NCBI RefSeq assembly: GCF_000745265.1 | Contig: NZ_JQNN01000001.1 | Coordinates: 2,542,001 to 2,606,000, forward strand | DNA length: 64,000 nucleotides | From: Massilia sp. 9096 | GTDB lineage: Bacteria; Pseudomonadota; Gammaproteobacteria; Burkholderiales; Burkholderiaceae_D | Direction of reading: 5' to 3' | In this document: positions 1 to 9,373 of the stretch, in pieces | Position numbering within the stretch: the stretch's first letter is position 1 | Layout: the number at the start of each line of letters is the position of its first letter | Program-made: the position numbers and the translations under genes | Notes under the pieces: generated by a model | What the model was told of the DNA's origin: nothing | Databases searched by the model: none | What the model saw: the letters and a program-made list of their open reading frames with translations, nothing else

Positions 1-661
1 TGTCGTCCGGCAGCGTTACCTTCAGGTTGCGCGGATGGCCTTCGACTAATTTGGGGGTCAATCCGAGCGCTTCAACCGCACTGGCGTCGTCGGTAATCGC
101 CCTGGGGTCAGGCGCGGCCGACAGGGCCTGGCGCAGCAGCTGGTAACGGAACATTTGCGGGGTCTGGGCCAGCCACAGGCCGTTGCGCGGCACCGTGCCG
201 ACCGCCTCGCCTTCGATGCAGCGCTTGACGGTGTCGACCACCGGCAGGCCGAGCAGGCCGCCGACCGGGTGGTCGCCGGTTTCGAGAATCAGCTTTTCGA
301 TCAGCGCGGCGTCCAGGCCCGGGCGCGCGGCGTCGTGCACCAGCACCCAGTCGCCGTTCGACAGCGTGCTAGCCAGCGCGGCCAGGCCGTTGCGCACCGA
401 CTCCATGCGGGTGGCGCCGCCGCAGCGCAGCACGGTCACGCCGTGGTGCGGCGCGACCTGGTCGATATAGGGATCGTCCTGGCTGACCACGACGAAGGTA
501 TGCGCGATCAGGTCGCTCGACTGGAAGGCGTCGAGCGTGTGGCGCAGCATCGGCTTGCCGCCGATTTTCAGGTACTGCTTCGGGCTGCCCGCGCCCATGC
601 GGGCGCCGACGCCGGCGGCGGGAATCAATGCGAAATAACGTGTTGCTTGAGTGTGAGGCAT
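1..661 (-). CDS. ispD: 2-C-methyl-D-erythritol 4-phosphate cytidylyltransferase, C-terminus cut by window edge
   Basis: IspD transfers CMP from CTP to MEP, the third step of the non-mevalonate isoprenoid pathway in the cytoplasm. The 220 visible residues begin MPHTQATRYFALIPAAG and carry the nucleotide-binding loop AAGVGARMG, then KQYLKIGGKPMLRHTL, VVSQDDP, GGATRMESVRNGL and VHDAARP, all in family order. Family members are about 230-240 residues, so only a short C-terminal tail lies outside the window. The ATG at 661 is the only start just ahead of the conserved core. It lies 13 bases after the stop of the upstream secreted protein, so the two are probably co-transcribed. Confidence 0.93.
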   Translation of the reverse strand, partial: MPHTQATRYFALIPAAGVGARMGAGSPKQYLKIGGKPMLRHTLDAFQSSDLIAHTFVVVSQDDPYIDQVAPHHGVTVLRCGGATRMESVRNGLAALASTLSNGDWVLVHDAARPGLDAALIEKLILETGDHPVGGLLGLPVVDTVKRCIEGEAVGTVPRNGLWLAQTPQMFRYQLLRQALSAAPDPRAITDDASAVEALGLTPKLVEGHPRNLKVTLPDD

Positions 662-674
662 GGTGTCTGTCGGT

Positions 675-1442
675 TTATGATCGTGGGCGTCTTGTCGATC
701 CAATAAGAGACTGTACCTCACCTTGGCAAACTTTGCTGAGACGCGCGTATTCCTGCGGACTGTCGATCGCGGCCTGGCGGCGTTCGATGCCCTGCATCTC
801 GGCGCGGATGACCGGCAGCCAGGCGCCGTCGATCTCGCGCTGCAGCATCGCCCTGCCCCGCCCGGCGCGCGCGACCACTGCCCTGCCCTGGACGCGAGGC
901 GCCAGTCTGGCGCGCACCGTTTCTTCCACGTTCGGCAGCGCCTCCAGGTACGACTTGAGATGACGCATTTCATGCGCGAGCAGCTCGCTGTAGGCGCAGG
1001 TGCCGGGCGCGAATTCGCGCCCGATGTAGACCACGATCGGCTCGTATGTCAGCGTCACGGCCACGCGCGGCAGCACGCACTCCAGGCCGGCTTGCGGATC
1101 CTGCAGCAGTTCGCCGTCGACCTGCACCGTGACGTGCGACTCGGTATGGGTCAGGCCCAGCACCAGGCCGCGCACGACGTGCGGACGCTTCATGCGCGTG
1201 AGCGTGCGGTAGGACAGGCTGTTGTCGATGCGCCAGCCATTGCCCTGGGTCGTGAAGCGCGCGCCGGCGCCGCCGGCGGCAGCCTTGCAGCGCGCCTCGA
1301 AGCCGGAAGCCGGGTCTGCGGCTGCGGCCGCCGACCCGGCCGGGATGGCCGCCGCCGCGCCAGACGGCGCGGCAGCCAGGGCGAGCGCGAGCGCGCACGC
1401 GCCTGCGAGGGCGCGCGCGCGCGCGGTCGCCGGCGCGGTCAT
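675..1442 (-). CDS. secreted protein with HExxH motif (putative zinc metalloprotease-like)
   Basis: 255 residues with a very Ala-rich N-terminal signal peptide (about residues 1-32). The later part carries HEMRH (His157-Glu158, His161), an HExxH-type zinc-binding motif, inside a predicted helix (SELLAHEMRHLKSYLEALP). This resembles small periplasmic DUF922-like proteins, but I cannot assign a family firmly and no substrate is known. The ATG directly follows the TAA of the Nudix gene, so translation is probably coupled. A role in envelope proteolysis is only inferred from the motif and the signal peptide. Confidence 0.7.
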   Translation of the reverse strand: MTAPATARARALAGACALALALAAAPSGAAAAIPAGSAAAAADPASGFEARCKAAAGGAGARFTTQGNGWRIDNSLSYRTLTRMKRPHVVRGLVLGLTHTESHVTVQVDGELLQDPQAGLECVLPRVAVTLTYEPIVVYIGREFAPGTCAYSELLAHEMRHLKSYLEALPNVEETVRARLAPRVQGRAVVARAGRGRAMLQREIDGAWLPVIRAEMQGIERRQAAIDSPQEYARLSKVCQGEVQSLIGSTRRPRS

Positions 1443-2000
1443 TTACTCGGGCTGCCAGGCGCCCGACGTGAATTTCTCGAGCCAGAAGATGCCGATCACG
1501 GTCTTGACGTCGGTGATCTCGCCACGCTTGACCATCTGCAGCAGTTCGGGAACGGTGGCGGTGAAGGTATCGAGGAACTCGCCTTCGTCCAGCTGCGCTT
1601 CGCCCTCGTGCAGGCCGCGCGCCAGGAACAGGTCGAGGTGCTCGTCCGAATAGGCGATCGCGTTGTGGATGGTGGTGACGAAGTGCCACTCGCTGGCGGT
1701 GTAGCCGGTTTCTTCCAGCAGCTCGCGCTTGCCGCAGGCCAGCGATTCTTCGCCCGGATCGATCTTCCCGGCCGGGAACTCGATGAAGACCTTTTCGTTC
1801 GGATAGCGGAACTGGCGCTCGAGCAGCACACGGCCATCGTCGAGCAGCGGCAGGATCACCACGGCGCCCGGATGGCGGATGTATTCGCGGAAGGTCTCCT
1901 TGCCGTCGGGCAGGCGCACGCGGTCGCGTTCGAGTTTGAGGAATTTCCCTTCGTAGACGACGTCGCCGTCGATGCGGGTTTCTCTCAGGTGGGAATCCAT
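1443..2000 (-). CDS. Nudix hydrolase, ADP-ribose pyrophosphatase type (NudF-like)
   Basis: 185 residues. The Nudix box is complete: Gly78, Glu84, then Arg92-Glu93-x2-Glu96-Glu97-x-Gly99, which binds the metal and diphosphate. The N-terminal strands (VVYEGKFLKLERDRVRLPDG) and the EFPAGKIDPGEE stretch fit the ADP-ribose/NDP-sugar pyrophosphatase branch, which cleaves ADP-ribose to AMP and ribose 5-phosphate. An upstream ATG is possible, but ATG 2000 has GGAG five bases before it and matches the family start. It is first in a tight three-gene minus-strand run with the HExxH protein and ispD. Confidence 0.88.
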   Translation of the reverse strand: MDSHLRETRIDGDVVYEGKFLKLERDRVRLPDGKETFREYIRHPGAVVILPLLDDGRVLLERQFRYPNEKVFIEFPAGKIDPGEESLACGKRELLEETGYTASEWHFVTTIHNAIAYSDEHLDLFLARGLHEGEAQLDEGEFLDTFTATVPELLQMVKRGEITDVKTVIGIFWLEKFTSGAWQPE

Positions 2001-2062
2001 GGTTGCTCCGGTCAAATACTTCGTTAATCGATTCACCGCACCGGAGTACGGAAAGCACGTTT

Positions 2063-2227
2063 CGGCCCCCGGCATTCGTTTGCCACCAACGAAACGGGGG
2101 CCGCGAAAACCGTAGCGAGCGGCCGCAGTGGTGGTCGAGAAGCGCAGCCGTACTTACGGTACGGCCGGTCCGCCGTAGCGGAGCATCGCAGACCGCCAAT
2201 GCAACGCGCAGTAGGTTTGCGCGGCGC
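2063..2227. repeat. long imperfect palindromic intergenic element
   Basis: The non-coding gap holds stacked inverted repeats. CGGCCCCC (2063-2070) pairs with GGGGGCCG (2096-2103), with an inner TTCGTT/AACGAA. GCCGTAC (2147-2153) pairs with GTACGGC (2159-2165) around the loop TTACG. The outer arms (from 2101 rightward and from 2227 leftward) also pair imperfectly, e.g. GCGAAAACC against GGTTTGCGC. There is no T-run, so it is not a normal terminator. It may be a REP-like genomic repeat or a long hairpin between DUF2818 and the Nudix gene. Confidence 0.5.
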
Positions 2228-2228
2228 C

Positions 2229-2558
2229 CTACCGTCTCAGGTATCGCAGGACGAAACCCGGGAATGCGAATACGACGAATACGCAGGCCGTGATCGCATA
2301 GAACTCCCAGGTCTGGGGGAAAACGTTTCCGATCCGGGATTCCAGCAGATAGGCGAGTCCGCCGACGACGAAGTATAAGACAAACAACTCGAGAAGGCGC
2401 ACGACGAAGTGCTTCGTGTGCGGCCTTTCCTGCGTGTCGCTGCCTGGCTTTGCACCAGGCAGCGGGACGAATCCAAACACGCTCTCGTTCAGGAACGGCA
2501 GGTTGGCGAGCGCCAGTGCGACGGCGATCACCAACCAGCTTGCCAGGGAGACATCCAC
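2229..2558 (-). CDS. DUF2818 membrane protein downstream of nuoN
   Basis: 109 residues with three hydrophobic segments (about 5-20, 50-70, 83-103) around a short polar stretch (GAKPGSDTQERPHTKHF). It matches the DUF2818 family, which in Burkholderiales usually sits directly after nuoN. The start is 4 bases past the nuoN stop, so it is the last gene of the complex I operon. A role in complex I assembly is a reasonable guess from position only; no catalytic residues are visible. Confidence 0.8.
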   Translation of the reverse strand: MDVSLASWLVIAVALALANLPFLNESVFGFVPLPGAKPGSDTQERPHTKHFVVRLLELFVLYFVVGGLAYLLESRIGNVFPQTWEFYAITACVFVVFAFPGFVLRYLRR

Positions 2559-2562
2559 CGGA

Positions 2563-4086
2563 TTACGAACCCAGGGTGGCCTTCATGGCGTTCAGGCAAC
2601 CGGCCAGCAGCGAGCCCGGCAGCACGCCCAGCAGGACGACCAGGATGCCGTTCAGCGACAGCACCACGCGCATGTCCATCGGCGCCGAGATCGGCGAGAC
2701 GTCGGTGGCGTCGTCGAACCAGATCGTCTTGACGACGCGCAGGTAGTAGAACGCGCCGACCAGCGAAGCCATCACGGCGACGATCGCCAGCCATACCTGG
2801 CCGGTGTTCATCACGGCGTCCAGCACGGCCCACTTGGCCATGAAGCCCATCATCGGCGGCACGCCGGCCAGCGAGAACATCAGCACGGTCATGACGATCG
2901 CGTACCACGGGCTGCGGCGGGCCAGGCCCTTGAAGTCCGAGATTTCCTCGGCTTCGAAGCCGGAGCGCGCCAGCATCATGATCAGGCCGAAGCTGCCCAG
3001 CGTGGTCAGCACGTAGGTGATGACGTAGTACATCGAGGCGCTGTAGGCGACCGCGGCGTTGGCGGCATTGGCGGCGTCACGCGCGCCGACCACGCCGGCC
3101 ATCATGCCGAGCAGGACGAAGCCGAGCTGGGCGATGGTCGAGTAGGCCAGCATGCGCTTCAGGTTGGTCTGGGCGATCGCGGTCAGGTTACCGATGACCA
3201 GCGACAGCACGGCCAGGGCCAGCAGCATCTGCTGCCAGTCGAACGCCATCGGCAGCAGGCCTTCGACCAGGATGCGCAGCATCATGGCGAACGACGCGAG
3301 CTTCGGCGCGGCGCCCAGCAGCAGCGTGACCGCGGTCGGCGCGCCCTGGTACACGTCCGGCACCCACATGTGGAACGGCACCGCGCCCAGCTTGAAGGCC
3401 ATGCCGGCAACCACGAACACCAGGCCGAACACCAGGATGGTGTGGTTGGCGGCGTTGGCCGAGACCAGTTTGTAGATGGTGGTGATGTCGAGCGAGCCGG
3501 TGGCGCCGTAGATCATCGAGATACCGTACAGCATGAAGCCCGACGCCAGCGAACCCAGGATGAAGTACTTCATCGAGGCTTCGGTCGAGATCGCGTGGTC
3601 GCGGCGCATCGCCACCAGGGCATACAGCGACAGCGACATCAGTTCCAGGCCCAGGTAGATCGGCAGCATGTTGTTACCACTGATCATGATCATCTGGCCC
3701 AGCGTGGTGAACAGGGCGAGCACGTAGAACTCGCCGCCCATGTTACCGGACATCATGCCGCGCTCGCCGGCGTACTGGCGCGAGTAGACCAGCGTGATGC
3801 CGACCGCCAGGTAGGTGAACAGCTTGAGCAGGTTGGCCATCGGGTCCGACACGAACATGTTGTAGAACGTGTAGGTCGTGGTGCCGGCGGCGAAGTCGCC
3901 GTAGGTGATCACTGCGCAGCCGACCAGGGTCAGCAGCGACAGGATGTAGGTCAGGGTCCGCTGCCCTTCCTTCAAAAACATGTCGACCAGCAGGATGGCG
4001 CACGAGGCGACCACCAGGAAGATTTCAGCGGACACGGGCGCCATGTTCATGGCGGCCGTGGCAGTGGTGTTAAGCATTGGATTCAT
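2563..4086 (-). CDS. nuoN: NADH-quinone oxidoreductase subunit N
   Basis: 507 residues, about 14 transmembrane helices, one of the three antiporter-like proton-pumping subunits of complex I in the inner membrane. Typical core: ISGNNMLPIYLGLELMSL, the lysine-bearing stretch FKLGAVPFHMWVPDVYQGAP, and NLKRMLAYSTIAQLGF. Last nuo gene of the operon, 24 bases after nuoM. A second in-frame ATG lies three codons downstream of the chosen start; the choice changes little. Confidence 0.96.
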   Translation of the reverse strand: MNPMLNTTATAAMNMAPVSAEIFLVVASCAILLVDMFLKEGQRTLTYILSLLTLVGCAVITYGDFAAGTTTYTFYNMFVSDPMANLLKLFTYLAVGITLVYSRQYAGERGMMSGNMGGEFYVLALFTTLGQMIMISGNNMLPIYLGLELMSLSLYALVAMRRDHAISTEASMKYFILGSLASGFMLYGISMIYGATGSLDITTIYKLVSANAANHTILVFGLVFVVAGMAFKLGAVPFHMWVPDVYQGAPTAVTLLLGAAPKLASFAMMLRILVEGLLPMAFDWQQMLLALAVLSLVIGNLTAIAQTNLKRMLAYSTIAQLGFVLLGMMAGVVGARDAANAANAAVAYSASMYYVITYVLTTLGSFGLIMMLARSGFEAEEISDFKGLARRSPWYAIVMTVLMFSLAGVPPMMGFMAKWAVLDAVMNTGQVWLAIVAVMASLVGAFYYLRVVKTIWFDDATDVSPISAPMDMRVVLSLNGILVVLLGVLPGSLLAGCLNAMKATLGS

Positions 4087-4110
4087 ATCGTCTTGTAGGT
4101 CCGCTTCTTC

Positions 4111-5634
4111 TTAGTGGCCCAGGGTCGCTACCGCTTGCGCCGGCAGCTTGCTGACGGACACGTGCTGCAGCAGGTCGGCCACCGAGGTCTGCATGGTGTC
4201 GGTGAACGGCGCCGGATACAGGCCCATGTAGATGGTCAGGATGGCCAGCACGCCCAGCATGAAGAACTCGCGGCCGTTCAGGTCCAGCAGTTCGCGCACG
4301 TGGCTGTTGCCCATCTTGCCGAACACGACGCGCTTGACCATCCACAGCGAGTACGCCGCGCCCAGGATCAGGGCGGTCGCGGCCAGCAGGCCGATCCAGA
4401 AATGGTATTGCACCGCGCCCAGGATGACCATGAACTCGCCGACGAAACCGGAGGTGGCCGGCAGGCCGCAGTTGGCCATCGCGAACAGCACCGAGAACGC
4501 GGCGAACTTGGGCATGCGGTTGACCACACCACCGTAATCGGCGATCTGGCGCGAGTGCATGCGGTCATACAGCACGCCGATGCACAGGAACATCGCGCCC
4601 GACACGAAGCCGTGCGAGATCATCTGGACGATACCGCCCTGCACGCCGATCTCGTTGAAGATGAAGAAGCCCAGCGTCACGAAGCCCATGTGGGCGACCG
4701 ACGAGTACGCCACCAGTTTCTTCATGTCGGCCTGCACCATCGCCACCAGGCCGATGTAGATCACGGCGATCAGCGAGAAGGTGATGATCATCGGCGCCAG
4801 GTAGTGCGAGGCGTCCGGGGCGATCGGCAGCGAGAAGCGCAGGAAGCCGTAGCCGCCCAGTTTCAGCATGATCGCAGCCAGCACGACCGAACCGCCGGTC
4901 GGCGCCTCGACGTGGGCGTCCGGCAGCCAGGTGTGCACCGGCCACATCGGCACTTTCACGCCGAAGGCCATCAGGAAGGCCAGGAAGATCAGGACCTGTT
5001 CGGTCATGTTCAACGGCAGCTTCTGCCAGGCCATGATGTCGAAGGTGCCACCCGACTTGTTGTACAGGTAGATGATCGCGACCAGGGTCAGCAGCGAGCC
5101 CAGGAAGGTGTACAGGAAGAACTTGAACGATGCGTACACGCGGTTCGGGCCGCCGAACACGCCGATGATGATGAACATCGGGATCAGCGTGGCTTCGAAG
5201 AAGAAGTAGAACAGCAGGCCGTCGAGCGACGCGAACACGCCGATCATCAGGCCCGACAGCAGCAGGAAGGAACCCATGTACTGGGCCACGCGTTCCTGGA
5301 TCACTTCCCAGGCCGAGATCACGACGATGACCGTGATGAAGGCGGTCAGCGGCACGAACCACAGGCTAAGGCCGTCGATGCCGAGGAAGTACTCGATGTT
5401 GAAGCGGGCGATCCACGGTGCGCGCTCGACGAACTGGGCGCCGTGCGCGCTGTTGCTGAACTGCGTGAACAGCGGGATGGTCGGCAGGAAGCTGACCACG
5501 GAACCGACCAGGGCCAGCATGCGGGTGAAGCCCGCACGGCTGTCGCGACCGACCGCGAGGACCAGGACGCCGAACAGGATCGGCAACCAGATCGACAGGC
5601 TCAGGTACGGAGGAAATGTAGAAATAGACTGCAT
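4111..5634 (-). CDS. nuoM: NADH-quinone oxidoreductase subunit M
   Basis: 507 residues, antiporter-like membrane subunit of complex I. Landmarks: the helix with Glu in VISAWEVIQERV, FFFEATLIPMFIIIGVFGG, the proton-channel region VKVPMWPVHTWLPDAHVEAP, and DMKKLVAYSSVAHMGFVTLG. Full length for the family. It lies between nuoL (16-base gap) and nuoN. Confidence 0.97.
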   Translation of the reverse strand: MQSISTFPPYLSLSIWLPILFGVLVLAVGRDSRAGFTRMLALVGSVVSFLPTIPLFTQFSNSAHGAQFVERAPWIARFNIEYFLGIDGLSLWFVPLTAFITVIVVISAWEVIQERVAQYMGSFLLLSGLMIGVFASLDGLLFYFFFEATLIPMFIIIGVFGGPNRVYASFKFFLYTFLGSLLTLVAIIYLYNKSGGTFDIMAWQKLPLNMTEQVLIFLAFLMAFGVKVPMWPVHTWLPDAHVEAPTGGSVVLAAIMLKLGGYGFLRFSLPIAPDASHYLAPMIITFSLIAVIYIGLVAMVQADMKKLVAYSSVAHMGFVTLGFFIFNEIGVQGGIVQMISHGFVSGAMFLCIGVLYDRMHSRQIADYGGVVNRMPKFAAFSVLFAMANCGLPATSGFVGEFMVILGAVQYHFWIGLLAATALILGAAYSLWMVKRVVFGKMGNSHVRELLDLNGREFFMLGVLAILTIYMGLYPAPFTDTMQTSVADLLQHVSVSKLPAQAVATLGH

Positions 5635-5650
5635 CTTGTTTTTCTCTCTT

Positions 5651-7816
5651 TTAAGCGCGCCAGAACGGGAAGAAGTACAGCAGCGTACCCGGCACGCCCA
5701 GGATCATCACGAACGCATAGTGGTAGATGTAACCAGTCTGGAACGTACGGGTGATGGTCGAGAACCAACCCACCAGCTTGGCCGAACCGTTCACGATGCC
5801 TTCGATCAGGCCGCGGTCGCCGACTTGCCACAGGCCCTTGCCCAGCATGCGGGCGCCGCCGGCGAACACGACTTCGTTGAACTTGTCCATGTAGTACTTG
5901 TTATCCAACAGCGTGTGGATCGGCTTGAGGGCCTTGTAGAAGGCCGCCGGCACGCGCGGATTGATCATGTAGCAGTAGAACGCGGCGACCACGCCGGCCA
6001 GCGCCAGGAGGAACGGCAGCGAGGTGAAGGCGTGGACGCCCATGCCGCCGGCGCCGCCGAATTCGTGCGCCAGTTCTTCCATTGCCGGGTGCTTTTCCAG
6101 GTCGATGAAGATCACGTTCTTGAAGAAGTCGCCGTACAGCATCGGCTTGATCGCGAAGAAACCGATGATCACCGACGGGATCGCCAGCAGCACCAGCGGC
6201 AGGGTCACCACCCACGGCGACTCGTGCGGCTTCTGGCCCGGGGCCAGGCCGTGGTGGCCGTGATCGTCTTCCTCTTCCTCATGGTGTGCATCGGCGTCGT
6301 GCAGCGCGTGCGCGTCGTGGTCATGCGCGGCAACCACCTGCTGGTGCGCGTCATGGGCGTGCGCCGCGGCGTCGTGCGGCGTCGCCGGGCGGGCGTCGTG
6401 CGCGTGAGCGTGCTCATGGGCGTGGTCGTGCGCCAGGCCGAAGCGCTCCTTGCCGTGGAACACCAGGAAGTACATGCGGAACGAGTAGAAGGCGGTCACG
6501 AACACGCCGGCGATGACGGCGAAGTAGGCGAAGCCCGAGCCCCACAGGTGCGATGCGTGCACCGCTTCGATGATCGAGTCCTTCGAGTAGAAGCCCGAGA
6601 AGAACGGGGTGCCGATCAGGGCCAGCGAACCGAGCAGCGAGGTGATCCAGGTGATCGGCATGTACTTGCGCAGGCCGCCCATGTTGCGCATGTCCTGGTC
6701 GTGGTGCATGCCGATGATGACCGAACCCGCGCCCAGGAACAGCAGCGCCTTGAAGAAGGCGTGGGTCATCAGGTGGAACACGGCGGCGTTGTAGGCCGAG
6801 GCGCCCAGTGCGACGGTCATGTAGCCCAGCTGCGACAGCGTCGAGTAAGCCACGACGCGCTTGATGTCGTTCTGGATGATGCCCAGGAAGCCCATGAACA
6901 GCGCGGTGATCGAGCCGATGACCAGGATGAACGACAGCGCGGTGTCCGACAGCTCGAACAGCGGCGACATGCGCGACACCATGAAGATGCCAGCGGTAAC
7001 CATGGTCGCGGCGTGGATCAGCGCCGAGATCGGGGTCGGGCCTTCCATCGAGTCCGGCAGCCAGACGTGCAGCGGGAACTGCGCCGACTTGCCCATCGCG
7101 CCGATGAACAGGCAGATGCAGGCGGCGGTCAGCAGCGGCCAGCCGGTGGCCGGCACGGTCATGCCGACCAGCTGGGCCTTGTGCGCGAACACTTGTTGGT
7201 AGTCCATCGTGCCGGTCGCGGCCAGAAGCAGGCCGATGCCGAGGATGAAGCCGAAGTCGCCGACGCGGTTGACCAGGAAGGCCTTCATGTTGGCGAAGAT
7301 CGCGGTCGGACGCGTGTACCAGAAGCCGATCAGCAGATACGAGACCAGGCCCACCGCTTCCCAGCCGAAGAACAGCTGCAGGAAGTTGTTGGACATGACC
7401 AGCATCAGCATCGAGAACGTGAACAGCGAGATGTACGAGAAGAAGCGGTCGTAGCCGTCGTCCTCGGCCATGTAGCCGATCGTGTAGATGTGCACCATCA
7501 GCGACACCGAGGTCACCACGCACATCATCATCGCGGAGAGGGCGTCGATCTGGAAGCCGACCGCCATTTTCAGCGTGCCGACCGTCATCCAGGTGTAGAC
7601 GTCGCCGTTGTAGGTGGCGCCGTCGAGCACCTGGTTCAGCGTCATGATCGAGATGACCATGGCGATGAAGACGCCGGCGATGGTCGCCGCGGTCGAGACC
7701 TTGCGGCCGACCACGTCGCCGAAGAACTTGGTGCCCAGCAGACCGGCGATCGCCGAGCCCGCCAGCGGCGCCAGTGGCACCGCCAGCAAGAGGTTAGGGT
7801 TAATTTGCCCCGCCAT
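5651..7816 (-). CDS. nuoL: NADH-quinone oxidoreductase subunit L with His-rich loop
   Basis: 721 residues, the largest antiporter-like subunit, carrying the long lateral C-terminal helix of complex I. Core motifs: FFGWEAVGLVSYLLIGFWY, GKSAQFPLHVWLPDSMEGPTP, NDIKRVVAYSTLSQLGYM. About 100 residues longer than the E. coli protein. The extra length is mostly an insertion at about residues 459-524 after FHGKERFG, with 19 histidines plus Asp/Glu runs (HHEEEEDDHGHH). Such a loop could bind Zn or Ni; that is inference. The 44-base gap to nuoK is one of the widest in the operon. Confidence 0.96.
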   Translation of the reverse strand: MAGQINPNLLLAVPLAPLAGSAIAGLLGTKFFGDVVGRKVSTAATIAGVFIAMVISIMTLNQVLDGATYNGDVYTWMTVGTLKMAVGFQIDALSAMMMCVVTSVSLMVHIYTIGYMAEDDGYDRFFSYISLFTFSMLMLVMSNNFLQLFFGWEAVGLVSYLLIGFWYTRPTAIFANMKAFLVNRVGDFGFILGIGLLLAATGTMDYQQVFAHKAQLVGMTVPATGWPLLTAACICLFIGAMGKSAQFPLHVWLPDSMEGPTPISALIHAATMVTAGIFMVSRMSPLFELSDTALSFILVIGSITALFMGFLGIIQNDIKRVVAYSTLSQLGYMTVALGASAYNAAVFHLMTHAFFKALLFLGAGSVIIGMHHDQDMRNMGGLRKYMPITWITSLLGSLALIGTPFFSGFYSKDSIIEAVHASHLWGSGFAYFAVIAGVFVTAFYSFRMYFLVFHGKERFGLAHDHAHEHAHAHDARPATPHDAAAHAHDAHQQVVAAHDHDAHALHDADAHHEEEEDDHGHHGLAPGQKPHESPWVVTLPLVLLAIPSVIIGFFAIKPMLYGDFFKNVIFIDLEKHPAMEELAHEFGGAGGMGVHAFTSLPFLLALAGVVAAFYCYMINPRVPAAFYKALKPIHTLLDNKYYMDKFNEVVFAGGARMLGKGLWQVGDRGLIEGIVNGSAKLVGWFSTITRTFQTGYIYHYAFVMILGVPGTLLYFFPFWRA

Positions 7817-7860
7817 ATTGAACCTTATGCATTAATGTTGGAGTTGACAGAACAAACCGC

Positions 7861-8169
7861 TTAGCCCTTCAGGCTGTCGAGGTCTTCCACGTTGATCGTG
7901 TCCAGGTTACGGAACAGGACCACCAGGATCGCCAGGCCGATCGCCGATTCGGCGGCCGCGACAGTCAGGATGAAGAACACGAAGATCTGCCCTGCCGCGT
8001 CGCCCAGGTAATGGGAAAACGCCACAAAGTTCAGGTTCACTGCCAGCAGCATCAGTTCGATGGCCATCAGCAGGATGATGATGTTCTTCCGGTTCAGGAA
8101 AATACCGACCACGGAGATCGCGAACAGGATCGCGCCCAGGATCAGGTAGTGAGCGAGCGACAGAGTCAC
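7861..8169 (-). CDS. nuoK: NADH-quinone oxidoreductase subunit K
   Basis: 102 residues with three transmembrane helices, the usual size. Conserved membrane glutamates lie in [15 protein letters not shown] and [15 protein letters not shown], part of the proton path linking the quinone site to the antiporter subunits. Its start overlaps the end of nuoJ by 4 bases, which implies translational coupling. Confidence 0.96.
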   Translation of the reverse strand: MTLSLAHYLILGAILFAISVVGIFLNRKNIIILLMAIELMLLAVNLNFVAFSHYLGDAAGQIFVFFILTVAAAESAIGLAILVVLFRNLDTINVEDLDSLKG

Positions 8170-8834
8170 GGAGCCTCCTTGGTGGTGTTGGCGGCGGCAG
8201 CGGCGGCGGCAGCGATGGCTGCGTCGTCGATGGCCTTCTGGTTCACCGCATCCATCTTGACGATGCGCAGGCGGTCGTTACGCTTCACACGGACGGCGTC
8301 GCCCGGGTTGATCGCCTTGCTGTCCTTGCGCTTGCGCAGGGTCAGCGCCACGGCGGCGATGATCGCGACCAGCAGGATGATGCCGGCGATCTCGAAACCG
8401 TAGATGTACTGGGTGTAGATCAGCTTGCCCAGCTCCTTGGTGCCGCCGATGTGGCCGACGGCCGCTTCGGACGGCGCGTCGCCGTGGCCGAGGAAACCGC
8501 GCCACAGGACGGCGGCCATCTCCAGCACGATCAGCGCGCCGATGGCGGCCGAGATCGGCAGGTAGCCCCAGAAGCCTTCGCGCATGCGGTCGATGTTGAT
8601 GTCAAGCATCATCACGACGAACAGGAACAGCACCATCACGGCGCCGACGTAGACCAGCACCAGCACGATGGCCAGGAACTCGGCCCGCAGCAGCATCCAG
8701 ATGCCGGCGGCGTTGAAGAACGCGAGCACCAGGAACAACGCGGCGTGGACCGGGTTCTTGGCGGTAATGACGCGCAACCCGGACAGCACCATGATGGCCG
8801 AGAAGACGTAGAACAGAACAGTTGTGAATTCCAT
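8166..8834 (-). CDS. nuoJ: NADH-quinone oxidoreductase subunit J
   Basis: 222 residues. Five transmembrane helices occupy roughly residues 1-165 ([51 protein letters not shown]). The soluble tail ends in an unusual alanine run ([20 protein letters not shown]). It overlaps nuoK by 4 bases. Confidence 0.95.
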   Translation of the reverse strand: MEFTTVLFYVFSAIMVLSGLRVITAKNPVHAALFLVLAFFNAAGIWMLLRAEFLAIVLVLVYVGAVMVLFLFVVMMLDINIDRMREGFWGYLPISAAIGALIVLEMAAVLWRGFLGHGDAPSEAAVGHIGGTKELGKLIYTQYIYGFEIAGIILLVAIIAAVALTLRKRKDSKAINPGDAVRVKRNDRLRIVKMDAVNQKAIDDAAIAAAAAAAANTTKEAP

Positions 8835-8870
8835 GACTAACGCAGGAGCCCCTCTTTTAATTTTGCTTTA

Positions 8871-9359
8871 TTAGCGGTACTTGGCATCCGCTTCGCGTGC
8901 CGCGGCGATCTCGTTTTCGTAGCGATCGCCCACCGCCAGCAGCATTTCCTTGGTGTAGTACAGGTCGCCGCGTTTTTCGCCGTGGTATTCCAGCACCTGG
9001 GTCTCGACGATCGAATCGACCGGGCACGACTCTTCGCAGAAACCGCAGAAGATGCACTTGGTCAGGTCGATGTCGTAGCGCGTGGTGCGGCGGGTGCCGT
9101 CCTCGCGCTGCGCCGATTCGATCGTGATCGCCATCGCCGGGCACACGGCTTCGCACAGCTTGCAGGCGATGCAGCGCTCTTCCCCGTTGGGGTAGCGGCG
9201 CAGCGCGTGCAGGCCACGGAAGCGCGGCGAGATCGGGGTCTTTTCTTCCGGATACTGGACCGTGATCTTGCGCTTGAACGCGTATTTGCCGGTCAGGGCC
9301 AGGCCCTTGAACAGCTCGGTCAGCATCAAGCTGCCGAAGATCTCTTTTACTCGTGTCAT
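8871..9359 (-). CDS. nuoI: NADH-quinone oxidoreductase subunit I, two [4Fe-4S] clusters
   Basis: 162 residues. Two ferredoxin motifs, [12 protein letters not shown] and [12 protein letters not shown], ligate clusters N6a and N6b that pass electrons towards NuoB. I chose the ATG at 9359 ([11 protein letters not shown]): it gives the 162-residue length usual in Burkholderiales, whereas a start at 9392 would run into nuoH. AAGGA lies 11 bases upstream. Confidence 0.95.
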   Translation of the reverse strand: MTRVKEIFGSLMLTELFKGLALTGKYAFKRKITVQYPEEKTPISPRFRGLHALRRYPNGEERCIACKLCEAVCPAMAITIESAQREDGTRRTTRYDIDLTKCIFCGFCEESCPVDSIVETQVLEYHGEKRGDLYYTKEMLLAVGDRYENEIAAAREADAKYR

Positions 9360-9373
9360 TTTGATGTACGTCC

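Noticed and set aside
2416..7864. Several very long open frames (up to 862 codons) on the plus strand opposite nuoN, nuoM and nuoL
   Set aside because: They are antisense shadows caused by high GC and strong third-base bias. Their products are rich in Arg, His, Gln and Asp with no motifs, and lie fully inside real genes.
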